Source: Pseudorhizobium endolithicum (GTDB taxonomy: Bacteria > Pseudomonadota > Alphaproteobacteria > Rhizobiales > Rhizobiaceae). From it: a stretch of DNA of 64,000 nt. The stretch spans positions 211,347 to 275,346 of the forward strand of contig NZ_CABFWF030000011.1 of assembly GCF_902153245.2 (NCBI RefSeq), read 5' to 3'. The position numbers and the translations under genes are program-made. Positions 34,370 through 43,119 of the stretch are shown here, piece by piece; position 1 is the first letter of the stretch, and every line of letters begins with the position of its first letter. The notes below the pieces were generated by a model. The model did no database searches. It saw only the letters and a list, made by a program, of their open reading frames with translations, and was not told where the DNA came from.

Positions 34370-35881
34370 ATGGACGTCATCCTTCAGGCGGTCGGGCTGG
34401 TCGCAAACGGCAATGTCATCATTACGATCATCGCCGCATCGATCTTCGGGCTCTTTGTCGGTGCCGTGCCGGGTCTAACCGCAACGATGGCGACAGCCCT
34501 GCTCGTTCCGCTCACCTTCTTCATGGAGCCTGTCGCGGCCGTCGGCGCCATCGTTGCCTGCTCAGCAATGGCTATTTTTGCTGGCGATATCCCGGGCGCG
34601 TTGCTGCGCATTCCCGGCACGCCCGCCTCTGCGGCCTATGTCGAGGACACCTACAAGCTCACTCAGAAGGGCCATGCCGAACTCGGGTTGGGAGCCTGCG
34701 TCCTATTTTCCGCGCTCGGCGGGCTTTTCGGCACCATCGTACTGATCTTCGCGGCACCTTCGCTCGCTGAATTCGCTGTTAAGTTCTCCTCGCCCGAATA
34801 TTTCTGGATCGCACTCCTCGGCTTGACCTGCGCCGTCTTCATGGGGGCATCCAGCCCAGCCAAGGGTCTCTTAAGTCTTTTCCTCGGCCTCACCATCGCG
34901 TCCGTTGGGTTGAACAACCCGGCCGGCGTCCCGCGGCTTACCTTCGGCTCAACCGAAATGATGGCCGGCATCGACTTCATTCCGGTCATGATCGGCATCT
35001 TTGCCATCTCAGAGGTTTTGCGCACGGTTTTGAGCGGGGGTGAAGGCTGGCAACAGACGCCAACGGTGGTCGGCAACATCTTCCGCGACTGGGGTGGCAT
35101 GCTGAAGACCTATTGGAGGCAGCTTCTGCGCGGTAATATCACGGGAACTGCGGTGGGCATTCTCCCCGGCGCCGGGTCGGATGTCGCGGCCTATGTCAGC
35201 TATGCGATCAGCCGCCGTTTCTCCAAGACGCCGGAGAAATATGGTACGGGTCATGTCGAGGGCGTCGTTGAAGCCGGATCGGCCAATAATGCTTCCCTTT
35301 CCAGCGCCTGGGTACCCGCACTCGTCTTCGGTATTCCCGGTGACACGATGACTGCCATCGTGATCGGCGTGCTCTACGTAAAGGGCTTGAACCCTGGCCC
35401 AACGCTGTTCATCTTCAACCCGCAGACGATCTACGCAGTCTTCCTTATCTTCATTCTCGCCAACCTGATCATGATCCCACTCGGCTGGGCACTGATCAAG
35501 TTCTCCAAGAACATCCTTCGGGTTTCCAAGGCGGTTCTAATGCCGTTGATCCTGATCTTTTGCATCGTGGGCGCATTTGCTTCCAACAACGCAGTCTATG
35601 GGGTCACAATCATGCTCGTCTTTGGCGTCGTCGGTTATCTGATGGAGGAAAACGGCATACCCATTGCACCCTGCGTGCTCGGCATCGTCATCGGCCCTAT
35701 CCTGGAAAAGAACCTGATCACCACGCTGATCAAGTCACAGGGCAATCTTCTGGACTTCATCAACCGTCCGATCTCCTTCGGCATCTTTGTAGTCTTCTGC
35801 TTGATTTGGGTGTCGATCATCGTCTCCTGGATCAGGGCGGCTCGGCGAACGGACGAAGTGGCGATCGCGAAATCTGGCTGA
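34370..35881 (+). CDS. Tripartite tricarboxylate transporter large membrane subunit (TctA family)
   Basis: This large permease of 503 aa has about 12 helices and the conserved TctA segments GAVPGLTATMATALLVPL, IPGTPASAA and GILPGAGSDVAAYVSYAI, the last in the second half, where a duplicated GxxPG motif is expected. The start follows TAGGAGATACAG. With TctB and TctC it forms a secondary, sodium- or proton-driven carboxylate importer. Confidence 0.92.
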   Translation: MDVILQAVGLVANGNVIITIIAASIFGLFVGAVPGLTATMATALLVPLTFFMEPVAAVGAIVACSAMAIFAGDIPGALLRIPGTPASAAYVEDTYKLTQKGHAELGLGACVLFSALGGLFGTIVLIFAAPSLAEFAVKFSSPEYFWIALLGLTCAVFMGASSPAKGLLSLFLGLTIASVGLNNPAGVPRLTFGSTEMMAGIDFIPVMIGIFAISEVLRTVLSGGEGWQQTPTVVGNIFRDWGGMLKTYWRQLLRGNITGTAVGILPGAGSDVAAYVSYAISRRFSKTPEKYGTGHVEGVVEAGSANNASLSSAWVPALVFGIPGDTMTAIVIGVLYVKGLNPGPTLFIFNPQTIYAVFLIFILANLIMIPLGWALIKFSKNILRVSKAVLMPLILIFCIVGAFASNNAVYGVTIMLVFGVVGYLMEENGIPIAPCVLGIVIGPILEKNLITTLIKSQGNLLDFINRPISFGIFVVFCLIWVSIIVSWIRAARRTDEVAIAKSG

Positions 35882-35972
35882 ACGGGGCAAACCGATCGTA
35901 AACTGTAGGCGCCGCCTACCTCATGCACCGTGGCCGGAGGCCACTTCGTCAGGAAATGAAAGGCCGCGAAGT

Positions 35973-36470
35973 ATGTACAGCTACATGAAGGGCTCTACGC
36001 ACGAGCTTGCGTCACTGGAGATCGCAATCAAGGCCATCCCGGACGATCCCCGCGTGTGGGTCCCGCAAGCGCCGAATGTCTATTTCCGCCCGATGTTCCT
36101 CAACACGCTGGGCGGCCAATGGTGCAATCTGCTGAAGGTCACCCGTTCCGGGATCCTGTCTCGCCACGTTCATCCAGCTCCGGTGTTCGGGATGGTGATG
36201 AAGGGCAAGTGGCACTACTTCGAGCATGATTGGGTTGCCGAGGAGGGTTCTTTCGTCTTCGAGCCGCCGGGGGAAATCCATACACTGAACGTTCCTGAAG
36301 ACTGCGAGGAGATGATCACCTTCTTCAACATCTCAGGCTGCATGGTCTACCTTGACAAGGATAACAAGCAGATCGGCTACGAGGACGTTTTCACCAAGAT
36401 CGACATGTGCCGCGCGCACTATGACAAGGTTGGACTAGGAGCAGATTATGTCGACCAGTTCATCCGCTAA
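35973..36470 (+). CDS. Cupin protein, 2,4'-dihydroxyacetophenone dioxygenase-like
   Basis: The protein of 165 aa has the cupin metal motifs SRHVHPAPVFGMVMKGKW and FVFEPPGEIHTLN, with histidines and a glutamate positioned to bind iron. It resembles bacterial 2,4'-dihydroxyacetophenone dioxygenases, which cleave a C-C bond to two carboxylic acids, but many of these proteins have no assigned substrate. It overlaps the next gene by 23 nt. Confidence 0.78.
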   Translation: MYSYMKGSTHELASLEIAIKAIPDDPRVWVPQAPNVYFRPMFLNTLGGQWCNLLKVTRSGILSRHVHPAPVFGMVMKGKWHYFEHDWVAEEGSFVFEPPGEIHTLNVPEDCEEMITFFNISGCMVYLDKDNKQIGYEDVFTKIDMCRAHYDKVGLGADYVDQFIR

Positions 36471-37212
36471 CTCCGCGGACTGGGCTCGAGGCTGGCTCGA
36501 GGGACGACGGGTCTTGGTCACCGGCGGGACCGGCGGCATTGGCGGCGCAATTGCCGGATGCTTCCGAGACGCCGGCGCGACAGTGCACGCGACTGGGGCA
36601 ACTGAGGCGGAATGCGAAAGGGCTCGAACCTCCGAGACCTCCCGTTCGATTACCTACACCGTGCTGGATGTTCGCTCAAATGATGAAGTCACGCGTTGTG
36701 TTGGTGAACTAGACGACCTCCACGTCGTCATCAACTGCGCTGGAATAATATGCCGTGGCCATGAACGGGATCCCGAAGTCTTCGAAACGGTAGTCGACAT
36801 CAACCTCAATGGCACGATGCGCGTGTGCGAGGCATCGATGGAGAAACTTGCGGCGACTGGAGGTTCCATCATCAACATCGCCTCGATGCTGAGCTTCTTT
36901 GGCGGTGGTCTGGTGCCGGGCTATTCGGCCTCCAAGGGTGGCATTGCTCAACTCACCAAATCGCTGGCGATCGCTTATGCCCCCAAAGGCGTCCGCGTGA
37001 ATGCCATCGCGCCAGGTTGGATCGCAACGCCGCTCACCCAGGCACTGCAGGATGATCCGGCACGAGCCGGCTCCATCCTGGCGCGCACGCCCCTGGCGCG
37101 TTGGGGACGACCTGACGATCTACGAGGGATCGCCCTGTTCCTCGCAAGCCCCTACGCGGCGTTTATGACGGGAACGGTCATACCAGTCGATGGCGGCTAC
37201 TCCGTCTCTTAA
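36448..37212 (+). CDS. SDR family oxidoreductase
   Basis: This classical SDR of 254 aa has the VTGGTGGIG cofactor motif, VINCAGI and the active-site YSASKGG, and ends with the usual VIPVDGGYS. The ATG at 36448 follows AGGAG and lies inside the 3' end of the cupin gene, so translation is probably coupled. It is the last gene of the TctCBA operon. Confidence 0.87.
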   Translation: MSTSSSANSADWARGWLEGRRVLVTGGTGGIGGAIAGCFRDAGATVHATGATEAECERARTSETSRSITYTVLDVRSNDEVTRCVGELDDLHVVINCAGIICRGHERDPEVFETVVDINLNGTMRVCEASMEKLAATGGSIINIASMLSFFGGGLVPGYSASKGGIAQLTKSLAIAYAPKGVRVNAIAPGWIATPLTQALQDDPARAGSILARTPLARWGRPDDLRGIALFLASPYAAFMTGTVIPVDGGYSVS

Positions 37213-37558
37213 TGAGCTTACTGCAGCTAGTTCACCTAGGTTTGACAACTCTCCTCGACTGGTGAGCTGCGGGACCTGGACTTCGGGAAACAAGTCGGCC
37301 GCCGATGGCGCACGGGAAAATCCACGCGACCGTAGAGCAATGTATGCTTTCAGGTATGCAGAAGGACAGCCTCTACGACCGACATGGGGCTTAAAGCCGT
37401 GCGCGTAAGCCGGACGTAGCCCGAGCAAGATGCCTAGCCAGCACCTTCGCCTTGAAGGGACCGAACTGCCGACCCGCTATTCCCTCAGGCTAGTTCGCCG
37501 CCTGCATCCCAGATCAGTATCGGTGAGACTTGCAGAAGACTATGGCTCGGTTATATTA
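37213..37558. other. Intergenic stretch upstream of the toxin-antitoxin pair
   Basis: About 346 bp follow the TctCBA operon. An open frame runs through part of it into the antitoxin, but only the ATG at 37583 has a ribosome binding site. No other feature was recognised. Confidence 0.4.
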
Positions 37559-37574
37559 CCGGATATATATCCGG
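37559..37574. promoter_or_regulatory. Perfect 16-bp palindrome at the antitoxin ribosome binding site
   Basis: CCGGATATATATCCGG is fully self-complementary. Its right end overlaps the GGAGG ribosome binding site of the antitoxin. Toxin-antitoxin complexes normally bind palindromes over their own promoter, so this is the likely autoregulatory operator. Confidence 0.7.
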
Positions 37575-37582
37575 AGGATCCG

Positions 37583-37882
37583 ATGGCTAGTTCTCAGACA
37601 CGTGCAATTCAAAAATACAGGAGCCGCCTGGGCGACCGTGGCCTTGCTCGTTTCGAGGTGCTCGGTCGAGATACCGATCGTGGTTTGATCAGATCATTGG
37701 CGCGCCGGTTGGCAGAAGATGGCCCGGAAGCAGCCAATCTGCGCGCTGTTGTGAGCGAAACGCTTGCCGGAGAGCTGCCTAAAAAGGGTGGTATCCTTGC
37801 GGCCCTTCGTCGATCGCCGCTCGTTGGAGCAGAACTCGAAGTATCCCGTTCACGGGAAGAAGGTCGAGAAATCGATTTGTAA
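37583..37882 (+). CDS. Antitoxin of a PIN-domain toxin-antitoxin pair
   Basis: The protein is about 99 aa, highly charged, with a helical segment (RGLIRSLARRLAEDGPEA) and a C-terminal basic region. It begins MASSQTRAIQKYRSRLGDRG at the ATG at 37583, preceded by GGAGGATCC. Similar antitoxins precede VapC toxins in rhizobia, though the DNA-binding fold was not assigned. Its stop overlaps the toxin start (TAATG), the standard arrangement for coupled synthesis. Confidence 0.75.
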   Translation: MASSQTRAIQKYRSRLGDRGLARFEVLGRDTDRGLIRSLARRLAEDGPEAANLRAVVSETLAGELPKKGGILAALRRSPLVGAELEVSRSREEGREIDL

Positions 37883-38313
37883 TGCGTTACCTCCTCGACA
37901 CGAACATTCTCAGCAACATCACGAAATTGGAACCGTCGGCGTCGCTACTGACGTGGATGGCCGAACAAGCTGACGCTGATTTATTCATCGCATCGCTCAC
38001 ACTCGCCGAGATACATCGAGGGATAATGGAGAAGCCGGCGGGCAAGAAGCGCGCCGCTCTCGAAACCTGGTTTGTTAGCAATGAGGGGCCACAATCACTC
38101 TTTGCGGGTCGCATCCTTCCGTTTGACGAAAAGGCAGCGCTCATCTGGGGGGAGTTGATGGCTCAAGGAAAGGCAGCCGGCCGCCCAAAAAGTGCATTGG
38201 ACACAATTATAGCGGCCATTGCCCAATCCAATAGCTGCATTGTTGTGACCGACAATGAGCGAGATTTTCATGGGGTCGAAATCCTCAATCCCCTCCGGCA
38301 AACCACAATCTGA
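37882..38313 (+). CDS. vapC: PIN-domain ribonuclease toxin (VapC family)
   Basis: The PIN-domain acidic residues are visible: MRYLLDTNILSN (Asp), LTLAEIHRG (Glu), KSALDTIIAAIA (Asp) and VTDNERDF (Asp). These bind the divalent metal for RNA cleavage, usually of initiator tRNA or rRNA in VapC toxins. It is 143 aa, normal for the family. The ATG overlaps the antitoxin stop. The system appears intact. Confidence 0.87.
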   Translation: MRYLLDTNILSNITKLEPSASLLTWMAEQADADLFIASLTLAEIHRGIMEKPAGKKRAALETWFVSNEGPQSLFAGRILPFDEKAALIWGELMAQGKAAGRPKSALDTIIAAIAQSNSCIVVTDNERDFHGVEILNPLRQTTI

Positions 38314-38390
38314 AACGGCCGGCAGTATATAGCGCTTGAGATCCCCTCAGGGGTGAGTCGCGGCCTACACCGTGGCAGAGTGAGGTCGCT

Positions 38391-38714
38391 AGAACAACAT
38401 TCTCGAGGCCGACCATACCGGTACGGGTCGCGGCCTATCCGACCTTTGCGGGCAAGTGGCTCATCCCTCGGCTCAAGGCCTTCAACCAGGTAAGCCGTAG
38501 CACGCAGATCAAGATCAGGACGAGCATCGCCCCGATCGATCCCCAGACCAGCACGTTCGACGTGGCCATCCAACTCAGGCCCATCTCGTCCATGGATCCG
38601 GAATTCTCCCTGCTGCTGTACCGGGACGTATTGCAGCCCTTTTGCAGCCCCACCTTTTTGAAGCAGCACAAGCTGAGGTCCCCGGAAGACCTGCTCTCAG
38701 TCCCACCTTTGAAC
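38391..38714 (+). pseudogene. LysR-type regulator remnant (effector domain only)
   Basis: In one open frame the fragment reads VRVAAYPTFAGKWLIPRLKA, then FDVAIQLRPI, LLYRDVLQPFCSPTF and LRSPEDLLSVPPL, which match the effector domain of GcvA-like LysR regulators. The helix-turn-helix half and the C-terminal part are missing. It is about 108 codons, so it cannot be a functional regulator. Confidence 0.65.
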
Positions 38715-38720
38715 ATTTGG

Positions 38721-38875
38721 CGCACTGTCAATGAGCGGGCGGGTATAAGGGTCCAAAGCATCGACGGGCGCTTCTCCACGAGACGCCCGGACCGTATCAC
38801 CGCAACCCTAGTTGGAGACCGCTTCCACCACCGCAAGGTCATGGCTTGTGAACAGGTAGGACAGGCCGAAGCTCT
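38721..38875 (-). pseudogene. Remnant of an oligopeptide-type ABC ATPase
   Basis: On the minus strand the pieces QSFGLSYLFTSHDLAVVEAV, RVAVIRSGRLVE and APVDALDPYTRPLIDSA lie in alternating frames with a TAG between them. They match the H-loop and C-terminal stretch of Opp/Dpp ATPases (SHDLAVV, GRIVE, HPYTR). The fragment is therefore frameshifted and truncated at both ends. It abuts the LysR remnant, suggesting a deletion scar. Confidence 0.6.
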
Positions 38876-38910
38876 GGTGATGATCCGCCCCGGTGACAGC
38901 ATTGCGGTAC

Positions 38911-39987
38911 TTAAGGCACGTCAAGCCGCTGGCCAGTTGTTGCATCGAAGAGGTGGATCTGTCTGGTGTCCACCGCAAAACGAACGCGTTCGCCACGTCT
39001 GATCGCCGATCTCTCATTCAAGACGACGACAATTTCGGGTGACGTGGCTGCTGTGACATAGCTTGCTGACCCCGTTGATTCGACGGCTGCCACATCGAAC
39101 TCCAACCCTTCCTCGCCGCCCGCCGCCGGCCGCAAGTGCTCGGGCCGGATGCCGACGACAACGCGTTGATCGGGCGGCAAGGAAGCCGGCGCGGGCAGAA
39201 CTTGCGGAGACTGCAGGTCCAAGAGCAGGAAACGCCCGTCCGCTGACGATTGGGCATCAATGAAGTTCATGGCCGGCGACCCGATGAAGCCCGCTACAAA
39301 CCTATTGATTGGGCGGTCGTAGAGATCAAGCGGGGCGCCGTGTTGTTCAACGATGCCCTGACGCATCACCACGACATGATCGGCCATCGTCATCGCCTCC
39401 ACCTGATCGTGGGTGACGTAGACAGAGGTTGCGCCAAGCCGATCATGCAGCGTCCGGATCTCCTTGCGCATATGAACGCGCAGTGCAGCATCAAGATTGG
39501 AAAGTGGCTCATCAAATAGAAACGCCTTCGGGTTACGAATGATCGCGCGGCTCATAGCCACGCGCTGCCTCTGTCCTCCCGACAGTTCACGTGGATATCG
39601 GCTTAATAGATCCTTGAGGCCCGTCACGGCAGCAACATCATCCGCCGCCTTCTTTCTTTCCGCCTTTTTGACCCCTTTGATCTTAAGACTGTAGGTCAGA
39701 TTTTCTTCCACCGTCATGTGCGGATAAAGAGCGTAGGACTGGAACACCATGGCCAGATCCCGCCGCCTTGGGGGAACGCCGTTCATTCGTTCGCCCGCGA
39801 TCAGTAAGTCGCCGCTAGAGATTGTTTCGAGGCCGGCAAGTGACCGCAGAAGCGTCGATTTTCCGCAGCCGGAAGGTCCCACCAGCGCCACGAAACTACC
39901 CTTGGGTATGGCAAGGTCAATGTTCTTCAGCGCGTGATAGGCGCCATAGTATTTGTTGACACCCGATAGCTCGATCTGGTTGGTCAT
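38911..39987 (-). CDS. Sugar ABC transporter ATP-binding protein (MalK/UgpC type)
   Basis: This ATPase of 358 aa has Walker [11 protein letters not shown]-loop [18 protein letters not shown], signature [14 protein letters not shown], Walker [12 protein letters not shown] and [11 protein letters not shown]. The TOBE domain has VGIRPEHLRP. The start is the ATG at 39987, giving an ATGA overlap with the permease stop. It is the last gene of the LacI-controlled cassette. Confidence 0.92.
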   Translation of the reverse strand: MTNQIELSGVNKYYGAYHALKNIDLAIPKGSFVALVGPSGCGKSTLLRSLAGLETISSGDLLIAGERMNGVPPRRRDLAMVFQSYALYPHMTVEENLTYSLKIKGVKKAERKKAADDVAAVTGLKDLLSRYPRELSGGQRQRVAMSRAIIRNPKAFLFDEPLSNLDAALRVHMRKEIRTLHDRLGATSVYVTHDQVEAMTMADHVVVMRQGIVEQHGAPLDLYDRPINRFVAGFIGSPAMNFIDAQSSADGRFLLLDLQSPQVLPAPASLPPDQRVVVGIRPEHLRPAAGGEEGLEFDVAAVESTGSASYVTAATSPEIVVVLNERSAIRRGERVRFAVDTRQIHLFDATTGQRLDVP

Positions 39988-40811
39988 TTGAGCGCTCCTG
40001 ATGTGAGCCCGGAGACTATGCGGCGCTGCAGTAGGACAAAGATTGCCAGGATCGGCGTAACGTAAAGCGTGGCGTAAGCCATGATGTTGTTCCATTCGCT
40101 GGTGTTCGGTCCCATGAAGGAGTTCAGCCCAACGCTGGCAGGTTGAAGCGATACATCCTGGATGATTGACTTTGAGTAGACGAACTCCCCAAAGGCCTGC
40201 ATGAAGATGAGGATTGCGCTGACAAGGATGCCATTGCGCGCGAGAGGCAGAACGATGTTGACGAAAGCACCGATGCGCGAGTTGCCGTCAACTTGGGCCG
40301 CTTCCTCCAGCTCGACCGGCACGGCCATGAAGGTGGCACGCACAAGAACGACGAAGAACGGCATACTCTTCGCCGCGATAGCAAGAACAACGGCAAACCG
40401 AGGATATTCCAGCAGGCCCATTTGGGTGAAGCCGACGAAGATCGGCGTGATCATCAGCGATGCCGGCAACACCTGGAGCATCAAAATCAGGAAGAGCCCG
40501 ATGTCGACCCAGACGCTTCGGTAGCGGGCGAGCACATAAGCACAGCCGGTACCCAGAACAGCAACGAGCGTAACGGCACCGGTCGCAATAACGATCGAGT
40601 TCCACAGATAACGGCCCATGTTGCGGCTCTCCCACACATAGGCGAAGGTTCCCCAACTAGGCGAGGTCGGCCAAAAGCTTGGCGGGCTGGCGAACATGTC
40701 GGACCCGCTCTTCAATGCTGTGACGTACATCCAGTACAAGGGAAACAGATAGATGGCCGCCATCGCCAGTGCGACGACCAGCATAAGACGGTCACGCGAC
40801 GTGTCGCTCAT
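39984..40811 (-). CDS. Carbohydrate ABC transporter permease, MalG type
   Basis: This membrane protein of 275 aa has six helices and an EAA loop (VELEEAAQVDGNSRIGAFV). It overlaps both the MalF-type gene upstream (40808-40811) and the ATPase downstream by 4 nt. It is part of the complete CUT1 transporter of this operon. Confidence 0.9.
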   Translation of the reverse strand: MSDTSRDRLMLVVALAMAAIYLFPLYWMYVTALKSGSDMFASPPSFWPTSPSWGTFAYVWESRNMGRYLWNSIVIATGAVTLVAVLGTGCAYVLARYRSVWVDIGLFLILMLQVLPASLMITPIFVGFTQMGLLEYPRFAVVLAIAAKSMPFFVVLVRATFMAVPVELEEAAQVDGNSRIGAFVNIVLPLARNGILVSAILIFMQAFGEFVYSKSIIQDVSLQPASVGLNSFMGPNTSEWNNIMAYATLYVTPILAIFVLLQRRIVSGLTSGALK

Positions 40812-41710
40812 CCTCGCACCTCATGTCGGGTTGACCGCACATAGACCATAGCCGCGAGCATGACGAAGCCGGTCATGATCACCGAAATCGTCGCGCCCCG
40901 ACCGAAGTCGTATTGTCTGAACGACAAATCCCATGCCCAGTATTGCGCCACGTTCGACGCGTTGTTAGGGCCGCCGTCGGTGATGGCAGCGAAGAGGTCG
41001 AACTGTTGCAGGGTAAAAATCAGGCCCAGCGCAATGATCGCTCCGATGGTCGATCTCATCATCGGCAATGTGATCGTCCAGAACCTGTGCCAAGCATTGG
41101 CACCGTCCATCTCTGCCGCTTCGTAAAGATCGCCCGGAATGGCCGACAGCCCGACCGAGAGCAAGATCATGTTGAAGGAGGTGCCGAGCCAGATATTGGC
41201 AAGAACGACTGCCCAGAGCGAGAAGCTGGGATCGGAGCGCCAGAATATATTGCCGCTGATCAACCCCATTTCGCGCAGCATGAAGTTCAGCACGCCGAAG
41301 TCGCCGGACAGGATCCAATTCCAGATCGCTCCCACCACAAGCCCTGGCATGACCCAAGAGACAAGGAACAATCCCCGCAGCCAGCTCGCGCCGGGGAAAT
41401 TGGTCCAGAAGAACAGTGCAAGGCCGAAGCCGATGACGAATTGGCCGGCAATCGAGCCCAAGACGAAGATCACCGTGTTGATCAGGATCGGCACCGTCTC
41501 CGGCTGACGAAAGAGATCGGCGTAGTTCTCAAACCCGACAAACGGCCTGATGAAACTTCCGAGGCTGAACATGTCAACCTCCTGAAAGCTCATCAGCACG
41601 TTATAAAGCAGCGGAAGTCCTGACAGCAAAAACAGGAACGTGAAAGGGACGCCAACAAGAACGGCGTCGAACCCGTGGCCATCCGTCACGCTTGAAGTCA
41701 GTCGTTTCAT
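40808..41710 (-). CDS. Carbohydrate ABC transporter permease, MalF type
   Basis: This CUT1 permease of 300 aa has the EAA loop LYEAAEMDGANAWHRFWTI and a TDGGPNNASN segment in place of the usual TGGGP. The start ATG at 41710 lies just after a hairpin that separates it from the binding-protein gene. It overlaps the next permease by 4 nt. Confidence 0.9.
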   Translation of the reverse strand: MKRLTSSVTDGHGFDAVLVGVPFTFLFLLSGLPLLYNVLMSFQEVDMFSLGSFIRPFVGFENYADLFRQPETVPILINTVIFVLGSIAGQFVIGFGLALFFWTNFPGASWLRGLFLVSWVMPGLVVGAIWNWILSGDFGVLNFMLREMGLISGNIFWRSDPSFSLWAVVLANIWLGTSFNMILLSVGLSAIPGDLYEAAEMDGANAWHRFWTITLPMMRSTIGAIIALGLIFTLQQFDLFAAITDGGPNNASNVAQYWAWDLSFRQYDFGRGATISVIMTGFVMLAAMVYVRSTRHEVRG

Positions 41711-41734
41711 GAGTCCTCGCTTGATGATCTAGAA

Positions 41735-41760
41735 CTGCCCGGCGCCGGAGCGCCGAGCAG
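41735..41760 (-). other. Intercistronic hairpin after the binding-protein gene
   Basis: CTGCCCGGCGC (41735-41745) and GCGCCGAGCAG (41750-41760) pair with one mismatch around a 4-nt CGGA loop. The hairpin lies in the 104-nt gap between the binding-protein stop and the permease start. There is no following T-run, so differential mRNA stability is more likely than termination. Confidence 0.5.
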
Positions 41761-41814
41761 TCCCTCCGGGAGGAAAGACGTAGGGGCGCCGCGGTGCAGC
41801 GCCGTGCAAGCGAC

Positions 41815-43044
41815 TTACCCTTCTATCGACTTGATCTTCTCAGCCGCTTGATCGAGGGCAGCCTGAGGGCTTAGTTGGCCAGTCAGGGCCGCCTGTATGG
41901 CGTCCTGAATTGCCTTGGAGATCTTCGGCCATTCCGGCGACGGCCCGCGCGGTTGGGCATATTTCAGTTGCTCGACAAAGGTTGCCAGAGCCGCATCCTT
42001 GTTCGCATCCCCCGTCGGCGGCACCGGAAGATCGGAGCGCGCCGGAAGCTGACCGAAGTCCTGGTACATTGTCGAATCCCTCGACGCGAAAAACTCCAGC
42101 GCCTTGAACGCTTCCTCTGGATGCTCCGTGCTGGAGAAGATCGCCCAGTTGTAGTCGCCCATGGCGGATGAGCGCTGCGCTCCCTCCTGCGGCACGGGAA
42201 GCAGTGCGGTCCCCCAGTCGAACTTGGCATCCGTCAGCATCCGGTCGATCTCCCAGGGACCCGAGATCACCATAGCAGCATTGCCGGCATTAAAGGTCGC
42301 CGTGGAGTCCCATTGGCTTCGGGTCAGCGTGTCGGGAGAAGCGAGCTTCTCGTCGAGGATCTGCTTCCAAAGGCTGAGTGCCTTCACGGCACCCTCGCTG
42401 TTGATCGTCTTGTAGCTCGCGCCAGCCATTTGCGCCCATGGAAGGAATTGGAAAGTTCCCTCTTCATTCGCCTTGGCGGAGAAAGCGAGCCCGTAGATAT
42501 TCTTCGACGGATCGTTCAGCTTGCGCGCTGCTTCAAGAAGCTCATCCCAGGTCTGCGGCGGCTTGTCAGGATCCAGTCCTGCCGCCTCAAACAGATCCTT
42601 ATTGTAGTAAAGGGCGATCGTATTCGTGGCCTTGGGCACACCGAAATACCTGCCGTCCCATGTCGCCGACTTAAGGGGTCCAGGGAAATAGTTATCAGCT
42701 TTGATGACGCTTGATTCTTCGATCATATCGGTGAGGTCGAGAAAGGCACCGCGGGACGCGAACATCGCGTGGTTCGGGTTGTCGATGGCAATGATATCGG
42801 GCGCCTTGCCTGTGGAATAGGCTCTCATCGCCTCGCTGACTACGTCGTCGAACTGGAGCTGACGATACTCGATTTTGATGCCGTTGTTCTGCTCGTTGAA
42901 CTCCTTGATGAGGTTGGGCGCTGGCTGAATGTCCCGGTCCAGCGACCAAAGCCTCAGCGTCACGTCTTCCGCCCTTGCTGCCAAGCCTGTCAACGCACAT
43001 GTCGCGGCCAAGGCGATGGCAATCGAATGCTTGCGGATACCCAT
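41815..43044 (-). CDS. Sugar ABC transporter substrate-binding protein (CUT1)
   Basis: A Sec signal peptide ([20 protein letters not shown], cleaved near ARA-ED) precedes a 385-aa mature protein with the CUT1 pattern [20 protein letters not shown]. The start follows AGGAGGAG. It precedes the two permease genes and ATPase. The ligand is likely a sugar or polyol that the operon's TIM-barrel and Gfo/Idh/MocA enzymes process. Confidence 0.9.
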   Translation of the reverse strand: MGIRKHSIAIALAATCALTGLAARAEDVTLRLWSLDRDIQPAPNLIKEFNEQNNGIKIEYRQLQFDDVVSEAMRAYSTGKAPDIIAIDNPNHAMFASRGAFLDLTDMIEESSVIKADNYFPGPLKSATWDGRYFGVPKATNTIALYYNKDLFEAAGLDPDKPPQTWDELLEAARKLNDPSKNIYGLAFSAKANEEGTFQFLPWAQMAGASYKTINSEGAVKALSLWKQILDEKLASPDTLTRSQWDSTATFNAGNAAMVISGPWEIDRMLTDAKFDWGTALLPVPQEGAQRSSAMGDYNWAIFSSTEHPEEAFKALEFFASRDSTMYQDFGQLPARSDLPVPPTGDANKDAALATFVEQLKYAQPRGPSPEWPKISKAIQDAIQAALTGQLSPQAALDQAAEKIKSIEG

Positions 43045-43119
43045 GGTTCTCCTCCTTGCTGGTTATCCTCATTGCCTTCCCGCGGCGGATCCCCCTGTCC
43101 GCCGGCAGAAACTCTCACT

